NCBI RefSeq assembly: GCF_009807035.1
Contig: NZ_WUBI01000001.1
Location: 1 to 64,000, forward strand
Length of the DNA: 64,000 nt
DNA from: Paenibacillus dendrobii
GTDB lineage: Bacteria; Bacillota; Bacilli; Paenibacillales; Paenibacillaceae
Reading direction: 5' to 3'
Positions within the stretch are counted from its first letter, which is position 1; each line of letters opens with the position of its first letter. Shown piece by piece: positions 54,324 to 62,620 of this stretch. Below the pieces are notes generated by a model. That model saw nothing but the letters and a program-made list of their open reading frames with translations. It was not told the DNA's origin and made no database searches. The position numbers and the translations under genes were made by a program.

Positions 54324-57053
54324 ATGGTTTCCAAACGCAGCAATTCTACTTCACATTCTAAAAAGGTCGTCTCGGCTGTCATCGTAGGCATGATGGCTCT
54401 GGGCACCGGTACCGCCGTATTTGCGGACACAGCAACACCTACTTCTGCAAGCGTTACGGCAAGCGGGCTTTTCAGCGACGTTAAGAGCGGATTCTGGGCC
54501 GAAAAGCATATCTACAAACTGGCCTCCCAAGGCATACTTCTGGGGAACAATGGTCTGTTCCGTCCTAATGATTCGGTAACCCAGCAGGAAGCTGTTACAA
54601 TGGCGATCCGATTCGCGGGTTTAGAGGATAAAATCAACAATAATGCGGCCATTTCTTTACCAGCCAACATGCAGGTTAACAACTACTTCAAGCCGTATGT
54701 GGCCCTGGCTCTCCAGCATAATCTCCTGGACAAGACTTCTGAGAACGCTGCTGTGGATTCGAAGCAAACCTGGGGTGAACGCAAAGCGAGTCGGGAATGG
54801 ATCACTGAAGTACTGGTCCGCGCCCTTGGCAAGGAGGCTGACGCATCGTCTTTGGCTTCCAAAGCGACTACATTTGCGGACAACAGCAAAATTTCTGCTT
54901 CTAAAAGAGGTTTCGTGAATGAAGCATTGGAGCTTGGACTGACCAATGGTGTGGACGGAAACCGCTTTGATCCTCAAGGCTCTGTGACCCGTGCCCAACT
55001 GGCGACGTTCTTCAGCCGCGCGGAATCTTTCAACGATGTAAAATACAATAACTCCACCGAGGGTATCGTGACAGCGCTGGATACCAATAAACTTAATCTC
55101 TACGTAGATGGAAGCATTCGTACCTACGTGCTCGATAATTCGACGGTTTATTACACCAGCGATTCCGAGAATAAAATAAGCTTTGCTGATCTGAAGCCAT
55201 ATACCAAGGTCATGGTCATAGGAAGCCAGAACAAAACGGCCTACGTGGAAGTGACGGACTCTAAAGTGCAGCTTGAGAGCACGGAAGGAACATTCCAGAA
55301 GTTGTCTCCGGGCAATATCCTGTGGGTGGAAACGGGCAATACATTCAAAGAATTCACGTATGATGCAGGAACAAGCTTCCTCGACCAAAACGGCGCTAAA
55401 ATTGAACCGTCCGCACTGGTTGTCGGCAGCAAAATTACCATTCAGCAGGAAACCTTCAGCTCTGCGAAGAAGCCGGTCATCGTACAGGTTAAATCGGGAG
55501 TTATCAATAAAAATGGAACGGGTACCCTTCAAAGCGTGGATACAGCCTCCAAATCACTCGTCATCAAAAATTCTTCCGGTGCTGTGGAAAGCTACACTTG
55601 GGATGACAGCCTGATCGTGAAGTATCAAAATCAGCTGCTTTCGCCTTCCGAATTGAAAACCGGTGCTGTGATTAATTACACCGTCAAAAACAATCTGGTT
55701 GAATCGATCGAAGTTACGCAAGGCGTAGAGAGAACCATTCGCGGTTCCTTGTATGAGGTTGGGGCTAATAATGCCACCATTACATACAAACGCGACGGCG
55801 GACAGCTGGAAGTGAAGCTGCTTGCGGACAAGCCTGAACTGGTCATCAGCGGTATCGCTTCTCCGACAGTCGGCGACTTGATCGCGGATTCCGTGAATGG
55901 GGATCAGGTCGAGATTACCCTGAATCCGCAGGATCAAGTGACCAAGATTCAGGTGTTAAACCGTCAAATGGAACAGAAAAAAGGCGTAACCATTGTCGGA
56001 TATGAGCCGAAGAGCAAGCTCTTGACCCTTGTGGATGCGAATAAAAAGCCATATGTTGTAACGCTTGACGACAAAACAAAATTGACTTATAACTCGGCTA
56101 CTCCGACATTGGCTGGCATTGAGCCTTACTTGACGAATGGCCGCAAGGTGAATATCACGTATTTGACGAATCGCGCGTTGTCGCTCGAGGTCATTTATCA
56201 ATATGAAGGAAAAGTGTCTGCGCTTGATTTGACCGGCAAGAAGCTGACCCTTCTAACGACAGAAGGGCAAAGCATGACGATTCCTTTTAACAATCCGACC
56301 GTTTCGGTATACGGCAAGAGCAATGCCTCCCTGTCCGACATTAAAGTCGGCAGCAACGTTGCCGCTGTTCTGAACGCAACGCAGGATGCAGTTCAGTCCA
56401 TCCAGCTGAAATCGAACGTCCAATTCGAACTGGTAGCTGTTGATACTAGCAATTCCCGCGTTACTGTGAAAAATAACGGACTCATTAGCCAATTTTATGT
56501 GGATAAAACCACCCTCACGGACGAGAATGGTCAGGCTATCAATGTACAGGATTTGAGCGTCGGCCAACTGCTGAACGTAACCTTTAATGGTATTAATCCT
56601 GCAGCCGTGCAGCTTGTGAAGGTAACGAATGGTGAAGTGACTGCCGTTAATACCACTTCCGGATCGCCTAGCATCACGGTTAAAAATTATGGCGGTACAA
56701 CCGAAACCTTTAAGCTGGACAGCACATCCAAAATTATGAATGATACCGGCAGCGCCCTTAATCTCAGCAATGTAGCTGCAGGTAACCGGGTAGAAGTCCG
56801 CAAGGATGCTGACGGCAATTATGTTGTTAAAGTGTTGAATGTTTCGACTCAAACCTTCTGGAAATATGACAGTTATGCGAAGGAAATATATGTGAAACGC
56901 CAGAATGTCAATGATAACAACCATTTCGCGCTTTCTAACGCAGCATACATTCACCAAGGAGACACGATATTGACCGTGCAATCCCTGAAAGAAAATGATA
57001 ATATTGTACTGTATTTAAACAATGGAACGATTGTCGAGATACAGAAACAATAG
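54324..57053 (+). CDS. SLH-domain surface protein with repeated beta-rich modules
   Basis: About 909 residues from ATG 54324 (MVSKRSNSTS) with AAAGGGG upstream; ATG 54282 is less likely. Signal peptide ends near AVFADTA. Three N-terminal SLH domains cover about 45-235 (FSDVKSGFWAEKHIYKLASQGIL; NRFDPQGSVTRAQLATFFSR). The rest is a series of 65-75-residue repeats with the pattern G-x-V-x-x-[VL]-D-x-x-x-x-x-[LV]-x-[LV], for example KVSALDLTGKKLTLLT and ELVAVDTSNSRVTVKN. I do not recognise a named catalytic domain. Probably a structural surface protein held by its SLH domains. Confidence 0.87.
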   Translation: MVSKRSNSTSHSKKVVSAVIVGMMALGTGTAVFADTATPTSASVTASGLFSDVKSGFWAEKHIYKLASQGILLGNNGLFRPNDSVTQQEAVTMAIRFAGLEDKINNNAAISLPANMQVNNYFKPYVALALQHNLLDKTSENAAVDSKQTWGERKASREWITEVLVRALGKEADASSLASKATTFADNSKISASKRGFVNEALELGLTNGVDGNRFDPQGSVTRAQLATFFSRAESFNDVKYNNSTEGIVTALDTNKLNLYVDGSIRTYVLDNSTVYYTSDSENKISFADLKPYTKVMVIGSQNKTAYVEVTDSKVQLESTEGTFQKLSPGNILWVETGNTFKEFTYDAGTSFLDQNGAKIEPSALVVGSKITIQQETFSSAKKPVIVQVKSGVINKNGTGTLQSVDTASKSLVIKNSSGAVESYTWDDSLIVKYQNQLLSPSELKTGAVINYTVKNNLVESIEVTQGVERTIRGSLYEVGANNATITYKRDGGQLEVKLLADKPELVISGIASPTVGDLIADSVNGDQVEITLNPQDQVTKIQVLNRQMEQKKGVTIVGYEPKSKLLTLVDANKKPYVVTLDDKTKLTYNSATPTLAGIEPYLTNGRKVNITYLTNRALSLEVIYQYEGKVSALDLTGKKLTLLTTEGQSMTIPFNNPTVSVYGKSNASLSDIKVGSNVAAVLNATQDAVQSIQLKSNVQFELVAVDTSNSRVTVKNNGLISQFYVDKTTLTDENGQAINVQDLSVGQLLNVTFNGINPAAVQLVKVTNGEVTAVNTTSGSPSITVKNYGGTTETFKLDSTSKIMNDTGSALNLSNVAAGNRVEVRKDADGNYVVKVLNVSTQTFWKYDSYAKEIYVKRQNVNDNNHFALSNAAYIHQGDTILTVQSLKENDNIVLYLNNGTIVEIQKQ

Positions 57054-57082
57054 TATGCTTTGGGAATGGTCATGAGATACAC

Positions 57083-57126
57083 CGTCTTGATACGGGGAGT
57101 CTTACCTGTATCAGGACGTTTTTTTT
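57083..57126 (+). terminator. Terminator after the second SLH gene
   Basis: CGTC-TGATAC pairs with GTATCA-GACG with a mismatch, followed by T8. Confidence 0.85.
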
Positions 57127-57143
57127 GCAGGAGGTAAGAAGCG

Positions 57144-57806
57144 ATGAAGGCAGCAACCGTACGTTATATACTCGACACGATTGGGGAAATGTTTCCCGAC
57201 GCCCATTGTGAATTAAACCACAGCAATGCTTTTGAACTGACGATTGCCGTTTTGCTGTCCGCGCAGTGTACGGATGAAACGGTGAACAAGGTAACCAAGG
57301 ATTTGTTTCAAAAGTACAAGTCCCCGGAGGATTATGTGGCCGTTCCCTTAGAGGAGCTTGAGCAGGATATCCGCAGAATCGGATTGTACCGGAATAAGGC
57401 CAAGCATATCCGCAATTTATGTATGCTGCTGATGGAGCAATACGGAGGGGAAGTGCCGCGGGAGCATGATGAGCTCGTGAAATTGCCGGGGGTTGGCCGC
57501 AAGACAGCCAATGTCGTCGTTTCCAACGCTTTTGATGTGCCGGCGATTGCCGTGGATACACATGTGGAGAGGGTGTCCAAACGGCTGGCTCTGGCGAATT
57601 GGAAGGATTCCGTGCTGGAAGTGGAGAAAAAGCTGATGAAGCAGGTGCCGCGCGAAGAGTGGACTTTAACGCATCACCGGTTGATTTTTTTCGGACGCTA
57701 CCACTGCAAGGCCCAAAACCCGAGATGCCAAGTGTGCCCGCTGCTGGATGTATGCCGCGAAGGAAAAAAACGTATGAAGACATCCCAAATCAGAAAAGAT
57801 AAGTAA
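57144..57806 (+). CDS. nth: Endonuclease III (DNA glycosylase/AP lyase)
   Basis: 220 residues, ATG with AGGAGG. Helix-hairpin-helix with catalytic Lys in LPGVGRKTANVVV (about 114-126), catalytic Asp in AVDTHVERVSKRL (about 139), and the 4Fe-4S cluster cysteines C-x6-C-x2-C-x5-C at the C-terminus (CKAQNPRCQVCPLLDVC). It removes oxidised pyrimidines from DNA in base excision repair. Length is standard. Confidence 0.96.
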   Translation: MKAATVRYILDTIGEMFPDAHCELNHSNAFELTIAVLLSAQCTDETVNKVTKDLFQKYKSPEDYVAVPLEELEQDIRRIGLYRNKAKHIRNLCMLLMEQYGGEVPREHDELVKLPGVGRKTANVVVSNAFDVPAIAVDTHVERVSKRLALANWKDSVLEVEKKLMKQVPREEWTLTHHRLIFFGRYHCKAQNPRCQVCPLLDVCREGKKRMKTSQIRKDK

Positions 57807-57816
57807 GTATATAAAC

Positions 57817-57891
57817 TGAACTAAAGAAAGGATAGCACTTCGCCTGTATTCCAGATGGATTCAAGGAGAAGCATTGTTAAACTTTAGTTCA
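57817..57891. repeat. 75-bp hairpin element 2
   Basis: Ends are TGAACTAAAG and CTTTAGTTCA, a perfect 10-bp inverted repeat around 55 bp. Interior pairing: AGCACTTCGCCT with AGGAGAAGCATT (mismatches) and TCC with GGA around an AGAT loop. Same size and ends as the element at 54187, but different interior sequence. Confidence 0.7.
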
Positions 57892-57941
57892 TTTTATGTA
57901 GCAGGATAGGAACTACAAAGATGGAGAAGGATGGGATAAAC

Positions 57942-58214
57942 ATGAAATGCATCTCAGTATATACTGACAATTTCGAAGTATTTTCCGATATTATGGATCA
58001 AGTGATGGAAACCGAGCTTGCCGAAAACGAAGAAAGAGAGTTTGAAGGCATCACGGTCAGCCATTCCGGCGACGTACCCGAGCATTACCTGGACCGCATG
58101 TCGGTTAAGCCTGAAGTTGTCGTTATGAAGGACAAGTCCCGCGGAACGACCATTTTGCAGCATGGCAAGGTTTTCGAAATTCTCGTGCCTGAACTGGAAA
58201 ACGCAAGCGTATAA
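57942..58214 (+). CDS. Small conserved-looking protein of unknown function
   Basis: About 90 residues from ATG 57942 (MKCISVYTDNFEVF) with AAGGATGG upstream; the in-frame ATG at 57921 is possible. Soluble and acidic, with a beta-alpha start and a short C-terminal strand region (VVVMKDKSRGTTILQHGKVFEILVP). I recognise no domain. Codon use and the strong site support it as a real gene, and a terminator follows. Confidence 0.75.
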   Translation: MKCISVYTDNFEVFSDIMDQVMETELAENEEREFEGITVSHSGDVPEHYLDRMSVKPEVVVMKDKSRGTTILQHGKVFEILVPELENASV

Positions 58215-58238
58215 CAACCGAATGAATCAACCAAGCAT

Positions 58239-58270
58239 AAAACCGAAGCTTTTTTCGGTTTTATTTTTTT
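58239..58270 (+). terminator. Terminator after the small unknown gene
   Basis: AAAACCGAA / TTCGGTTTT stem, then ATTTTTTTT. Confidence 0.85.
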
Positions 58271-58352
58271 TGCCCTTATCAAAGTTGAAGGCTTTCCGGT
58301 TTAAAATGTTTCTCATTCCCCCTGTTGGATGTTAAAATGTAACTATTTGAAA

Positions 58353-58475
58353 GATATCAGAGAAAAAAAGCATGGTGAGGCTTATTCTGATATCACAAGA
58401 GAAACTTCCGCTAAACGCGGTCTGTCTTCCGAGTACATACGCCGATTGACGTTTTTCTTAGGAAACAGCATATTT
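58353..58475 (+). promoter_or_regulatory. dynA upstream region: inverted repeat and promoter
   Basis: GATATCAGA (58353-58361) and TCTGATATC (58386-58394) form a perfect 9-bp inverted repeat. Further down, TTGACG (58447-58452), 17 bp, CATATT (58470-58475) is a likely promoter about 60 bp before the start codon. Confidence 0.5.
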
Positions 58476-58535
58476 TAGGTTAGTGAAGAACCATACCGTG
58501 AAATATAGATCAGAGATTAGGGGAGAGAAGGCAGC

Positions 58536-61500
58536 ATGTCGACATCGAGTCCTGTAATTCAATTAGAGAGCGGGTCACTGCAACGTTTGCAGGAGAGCTT
58601 GCACGGATGGGGGGATGACAAATCCTCCAAGTTAATGGGAGATTTGCTGAACAAGGCGACGGCCGGAGAAATGACGATAGCTTTTTGCGGCCATTTCTCG
58701 GCAGGGAAATCCAGTCTGATCAATTCTTTATGCGGAAAAAAGGTACTCCCATCCAGTCCGGTACCGACGAGCGCTAACGTGGTTTCCATTCGGAACGGGG
58801 AGCCGCATGCGTTCATTTATCCGGCACAAGCTTCAGATCTCGCGACCCAGCCATTGAAGCCGCAGGAAGTTTCGCTGGATGAACTGTATACATATTGCAC
58901 GAATGGGGGCTCCTACTCGTCGGTAGAGGTATGGGATCACATATCCCTTCTGGGCGAGCGCGGTGTGCTGATGGATACGCCGGGAGTCGATTCCACGGAC
59001 GACAGCCACCAGAAGGCGACGCATTCAGCGCTGCATCTGGCAGATACTGTGCTGTATGTGATGGATTACAATCATGTGCAATCGGAGAATAATCTCGCCT
59101 TTGCCAAAAGCCTGTCTGACTGGGGCAAGCCGCTGTATCTGGTCGTTAATCAGATCGACAAGCACCGGGAACGGGAATTGTCCTTCGAGAGCTACAGAGC
59201 AGAAGTGGAGGCTGCCTTCAAGCGCTGGCAGGTCAACTATGTAAGTCTGCTGTTCACAACGCTTAAGGAGCCGGAGCACCCCTATAATCAATGGCAGCAG
59301 ATCAAAGAGCTCATTGCAGAGCTCATTGAAAAGCGGGAGCCCATTCTGAACTACAGCCTGGACTGTTCCGCACGCCATATTGCCGAGCAGCATGTCAAGG
59401 AGTTCGCCGATTCCCTGGAGGATACCAAACAGCAGCTTTTGGATGAGATGGGTGGGGAAGAACAGGCTGCTAAGCTGGAAGCCGAGATCGGAAGCTATCG
59501 AAAAGAGCTTGAAAGGCTAAAGGAGCTTCCTCAGACCGAACGTGAAAGCATTCGCAAGCAGGTGGATACACTGCTCGACAATGCGAATTTGACGCCTGCC
59601 GAGCTCCGGGAGACGGCCAGGCTGTTTCTGGAAAGCCGGAAGAGCGGGTTTAAAAAAGGGCTTCTATTTGCTGGCGCCAAAACGGAACAGGAAAAACAGG
59701 ATCGTCTGCGTAAGCTGACAGATGAGCTGCGGGAGCAGTCTGCTTCGCAAATCGAGTGGCACTTGCTGGAGCTTATGAAGCGGTGGGGCAAGAACTTGTG
59801 GACGGAGGAGCGGCAGCAACGGTTCAAAGCTTCCATGCCCGATTTGGGAGAGGGCATGCTGGAAAACTCGGTGAAGCCGGATGCGGTATTGTCCGGCGAA
59901 TATGTTTTGAATTATTGCCGCATGCTGTCGGCAGATATTAGAGGGCTTTACCGCCGCGTAGCCATGAACGCGGCAGAGGATGTGCTGGCGGATGTGGCTG
60001 CATCCGCCAAAGAACAGCAGCAGCGCGTCATCGCAGCCTTGAACGCGCTGCTGGAGCAGTCCGCCGCGATGTCCCGCTACATGCAATTGGAGCGGGACAT
60101 CGCGGAGCGCGCCGCAGCAGCCAAGCAGCTGCTGCCTGCGCGCGTCACGCTCACCCCCGGCTTCCTGCCGGCGGTGAGCGCCCCCGCCCCGGCGGCCATG
60201 CAGCCGCCAGGAGAGGATACGGGCGCGCGGACGAACGCGCCCGCCAAAGCCCCGCGCAGCGGGGCGGAGCCGCTAGGCGGCGCGGCATTTGGCCGCCGCC
60301 AGCGGCTGGACGCCGCAGCAGCGTGCCTGCAGGATACGGCGGCGCTGCTGGGCAACTATCCCGCGCTTGCTTCCGCAGCGCGGGGGCTGCGCAGCCGGGC
60401 AGACGCCCTGGCCGGCGGCTCGTTCACGCTGGCACTGTTCGGAGCGTTCAGCGCCGGCAAATCATCGTTCGCCAACGCATTGCTTGGCGAGCGCGTACTG
60501 CCCGTATCGCCGCATCCGACCACCGCGGCGATCAACCGCATTTTGGCGCCGCAGGATGGCTTTGTGCATGGCACGGCTCAGGTGATGATGAAATCACCGG
60601 ATACGTTCAAGGAAGATCTGGAATATTCGTTCTCGGTGCTGCAGCTGGGCAAACCCGATGAAAGCAGCTGGCTTCAGGTGATCGAACGCATGAAGCCGGA
60701 AGGGATACATCCCGCAGGCCTCCCTCATTACGGTTTCCTGAAAGCGGCGGCTGCCGGCTGGAAGGAAGCGCAGTCGCTGCTTGGTACGATTCAGACGGTC
60801 GACATGAACGGTTATAAGTCCTTTGTAGCCGACGAGACCCGCTCCTGCTTTGTCGAACGAATTGATTTATATTACAGCTGTCCGCTGACGGAGCAGGGCA
60901 TCGTCCTGGTGGATACGCCAGGAGCCGACTCGCTCCATGCCCGTCATACGGGAGTCACCTTCCAGTATATGAAGCATGCGGATGCAATCGTATTTGTGAC
61001 TTATTATAACCACGCATTCTCCAAGGGGGATCGTCAGTTCTTGACCCAGCTTGGCAGAGTGAAGGACAGCTTCGCTTTGGATAAAATGTTTTTTATTGTC
61101 AATGCTGCGGATCTCGCCTCCTCGGAGGAAGAATTGGAGCAGGTCGTAAAGCATGTAGAGACCAATTTGAAAGCAAGAGGTATCCGTTTACCGCATATTT
61201 ATCCGGTTTCCAGTATGAAGGCGCTGGAAGGCAAGCTGGACGACGATGCGAATCTGTACACCGAGTCCGCTTTTGAATCCTTTGAAAGAGCGCTTGGAGC
61301 CTTCGCCGGCGAAGAGCTTCCGAAATTGTCCTTGAATAGCGCCATTCAGGAAATCACGTCTGTTCGGCAGCGAGTGACAGAATGGGGAAGAATGGCAAGG
61401 CAGGACGCGGGCTCCAGGGAGCAGCGCCGAGAGCATCTGCAGAAGGTCAACGAGATGGCATTGTCCCGGATCGATGCCTTCGCAAGTCAGGAACTTTCGC

Positions 61501-62183
61501 GCGAAGTGGAGCAGGAAATCCTTGAGCTACTCTTCCATGTAAAGCAGCGGATTGGGTTCAGTCTCGGCGAGTTTTTTGCCGAGGCCTTCCATCCATCGGT
61601 TCTGCGTGAGGATGCGGGACAGCTCAAACGCATCTTCACAGATTGTGGAAGAGAGCTGGAACGAACCATTGTGCATGAGCTGGATCAGGAGTTGTGGGCG
61701 ACGACGCTCCGCCTGGAGAACAAGGGCAAGATGGTTCTGCGTACGGCAGCGGAAGAAGCTGCTCAAGCGATCCAGGGCTACGATGCGGTAATTATGCTTA
61801 CTCCGCCGGAAGAGAAGGAGTGGGCTTCGCCGAAATGGAATGATGCCGGTCTCACCAGCTTTGTGGATTGGTCCTCTTATTGGTCCAATTTCAAGACACC
61901 TAAGCATTTCTTCGAGGATGGCGGAAGGGAGAAGCTTAGAAGCGCAGTGGAGCCGGTCATTCGGGAAGCGTTGAGCGCGGAAGCTTCAAGCAAGCAGGAG
62001 GTACTCGTTTCCTACTACCATGATCTTGTTGCAGCGGCTCAATTGAGACAACAAGATGAGCTGAAGGAACAGCTGATAGAAGCCATGGAAGCAGCGGCTT
62101 CGTCTCTGGATTCCGGGGAGCAGCCGGAAATTTGGGATCAGTTGGCGGAACAGCTTCTGCAAACGGAGCAGTCACTGGCTTAA
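58536..62183 (+). CDS. dynA: Tandem dynamin-like GTPase (DynA type)
   Basis: 1215 residues, ATG preceded by GGGGAGAG. Two complete dynamin units in one chain, as in Bacillus DynA/YpbR of similar length. Unit 1: P-loop GHFSAGKSSLIN (about 52-63), DTPGVDSTDD (switch/G3), NQID (G4). Unit 2: GAFSAGKSSFAN (about 638-649), DTPGADSLHARH, NAAD. Helical stalk regions follow each GTPase. The junction (about 540-590) is an Ala/Pro-rich linker with much higher GC (around 60170-60420). Bacterial dynamins bind and fuse membranes and take part in membrane repair and phage or stress tolerance. No transmembrane helix is obvious. Confidence 0.93.
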   Translation: MSTSSPVIQLESGSLQRLQESLHGWGDDKSSKLMGDLLNKATAGEMTIAFCGHFSAGKSSLINSLCGKKVLPSSPVPTSANVVSIRNGEPHAFIYPAQASDLATQPLKPQEVSLDELYTYCTNGGSYSSVEVWDHISLLGERGVLMDTPGVDSTDDSHQKATHSALHLADTVLYVMDYNHVQSENNLAFAKSLSDWGKPLYLVVNQIDKHRERELSFESYRAEVEAAFKRWQVNYVSLLFTTLKEPEHPYNQWQQIKELIAELIEKREPILNYSLDCSARHIAEQHVKEFADSLEDTKQQLLDEMGGEEQAAKLEAEIGSYRKELERLKELPQTERESIRKQVDTLLDNANLTPAELRETARLFLESRKSGFKKGLLFAGAKTEQEKQDRLRKLTDELREQSASQIEWHLLELMKRWGKNLWTEERQQRFKASMPDLGEGMLENSVKPDAVLSGEYVLNYCRMLSADIRGLYRRVAMNAAEDVLADVAASAKEQQQRVIAALNALLEQSAAMSRYMQLERDIAERAAAAKQLLPARVTLTPGFLPAVSAPAPAAMQPPGEDTGARTNAPAKAPRSGAEPLGGAAFGRRQRLDAAAACLQDTAALLGNYPALASAARGLRSRADALAGGSFTLALFGAFSAGKSSFANALLGERVLPVSPHPTTAAINRILAPQDGFVHGTAQVMMKSPDTFKEDLEYSFSVLQLGKPDESSWLQVIERMKPEGIHPAGLPHYGFLKAAAAGWKEAQSLLGTIQTVDMNGYKSFVADETRSCFVERIDLYYSCPLTEQGIVLVDTPGADSLHARHTGVTFQYMKHADAIVFVTYYNHAFSKGDRQFLTQLGRVKDSFALDKMFFIVNAADLASSEEELEQVVKHVETNLKARGIRLPHIYPVSSMKALEGKLDDDANLYTESAFESFERALGAFAGEELPKLSLNSAIQEITSVRQRVTEWGRMARQDAGSREQRREHLQKVNEMALSRIDAFASQELSREVEQEILELLFHVKQRIGFSLGEFFAEAFHPSVLREDAGQLKRIFTDCGRELERTIVHELDQELWATTLRLENKGKMVLRTAAEEAAQAIQGYDAVIMLTPPEEKEWASPKWNDAGLTSFVDWSSYWSNFKTPKHFFEDGGREKLRSAVEPVIREALSAEASSKQEVLVSYYHDLVAAAQLRQQDELKEQLIEAMEAAASSLDSGEQPEIWDQLAEQLLQTEQSLA

Positions 62184-62207
62184 TTGGGGTTGGTTAGGGT
62201 ATGAATG

Positions 62208-62239
62208 AGGAGCGTCTGGATGACGCTCCTTTTTATTTT
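62208..62239 (+). terminator. Terminator after dynA
   Basis: AGGAGCGTC / GACGCTCCT perfect 9-bp stem, then TTTTATTTT. Confidence 0.85.
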
Positions 62240-62620
62240 GGCTAAACGGACATTCAGGTCGATATGAGATTGAACTGATTCGAGTGAATAACCATTATAT
62301 TCCTGATTGAGTTGACATAATTTTAATCGTTTTCGGTAAGCCGTGCGTCTCATCGGGGTCTTTGAAACATGAATTGGAAGGAGTTTGACAGATGGAATGT
62401 TTTTTTTGTCGGGTTGGGCAGAGATATCGAGGATTTCCTATGATTTGATAAGTAATTTATGATTATGCAAACGTAATGACCATTGATTGCCAAAGCCGCG
62501 AAAATATGCCCGGTTATCCTCTTTGCCGCCTTTGAAAGACGATGTTAAACTTCATAAATATTCAACATCACTTTCCGTTTGAAGTGATAAAGTTTTGAGA
62601 TGACTCGAAGGAGGAGAACC
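62240..62620 (+). promoter_or_regulatory. Leader region of the ABC exporter gene
   Basis: No gene seen in about 380 bp. ATCACTT-N8-AAGTGAT (62567-62588) is a perfect 7-bp inverted repeat about 35 bp before the start codon and a candidate operator. The promoter is not clear. AAGGAGGAG at 62609-62617 is the ribosome site. Confidence 0.4.
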
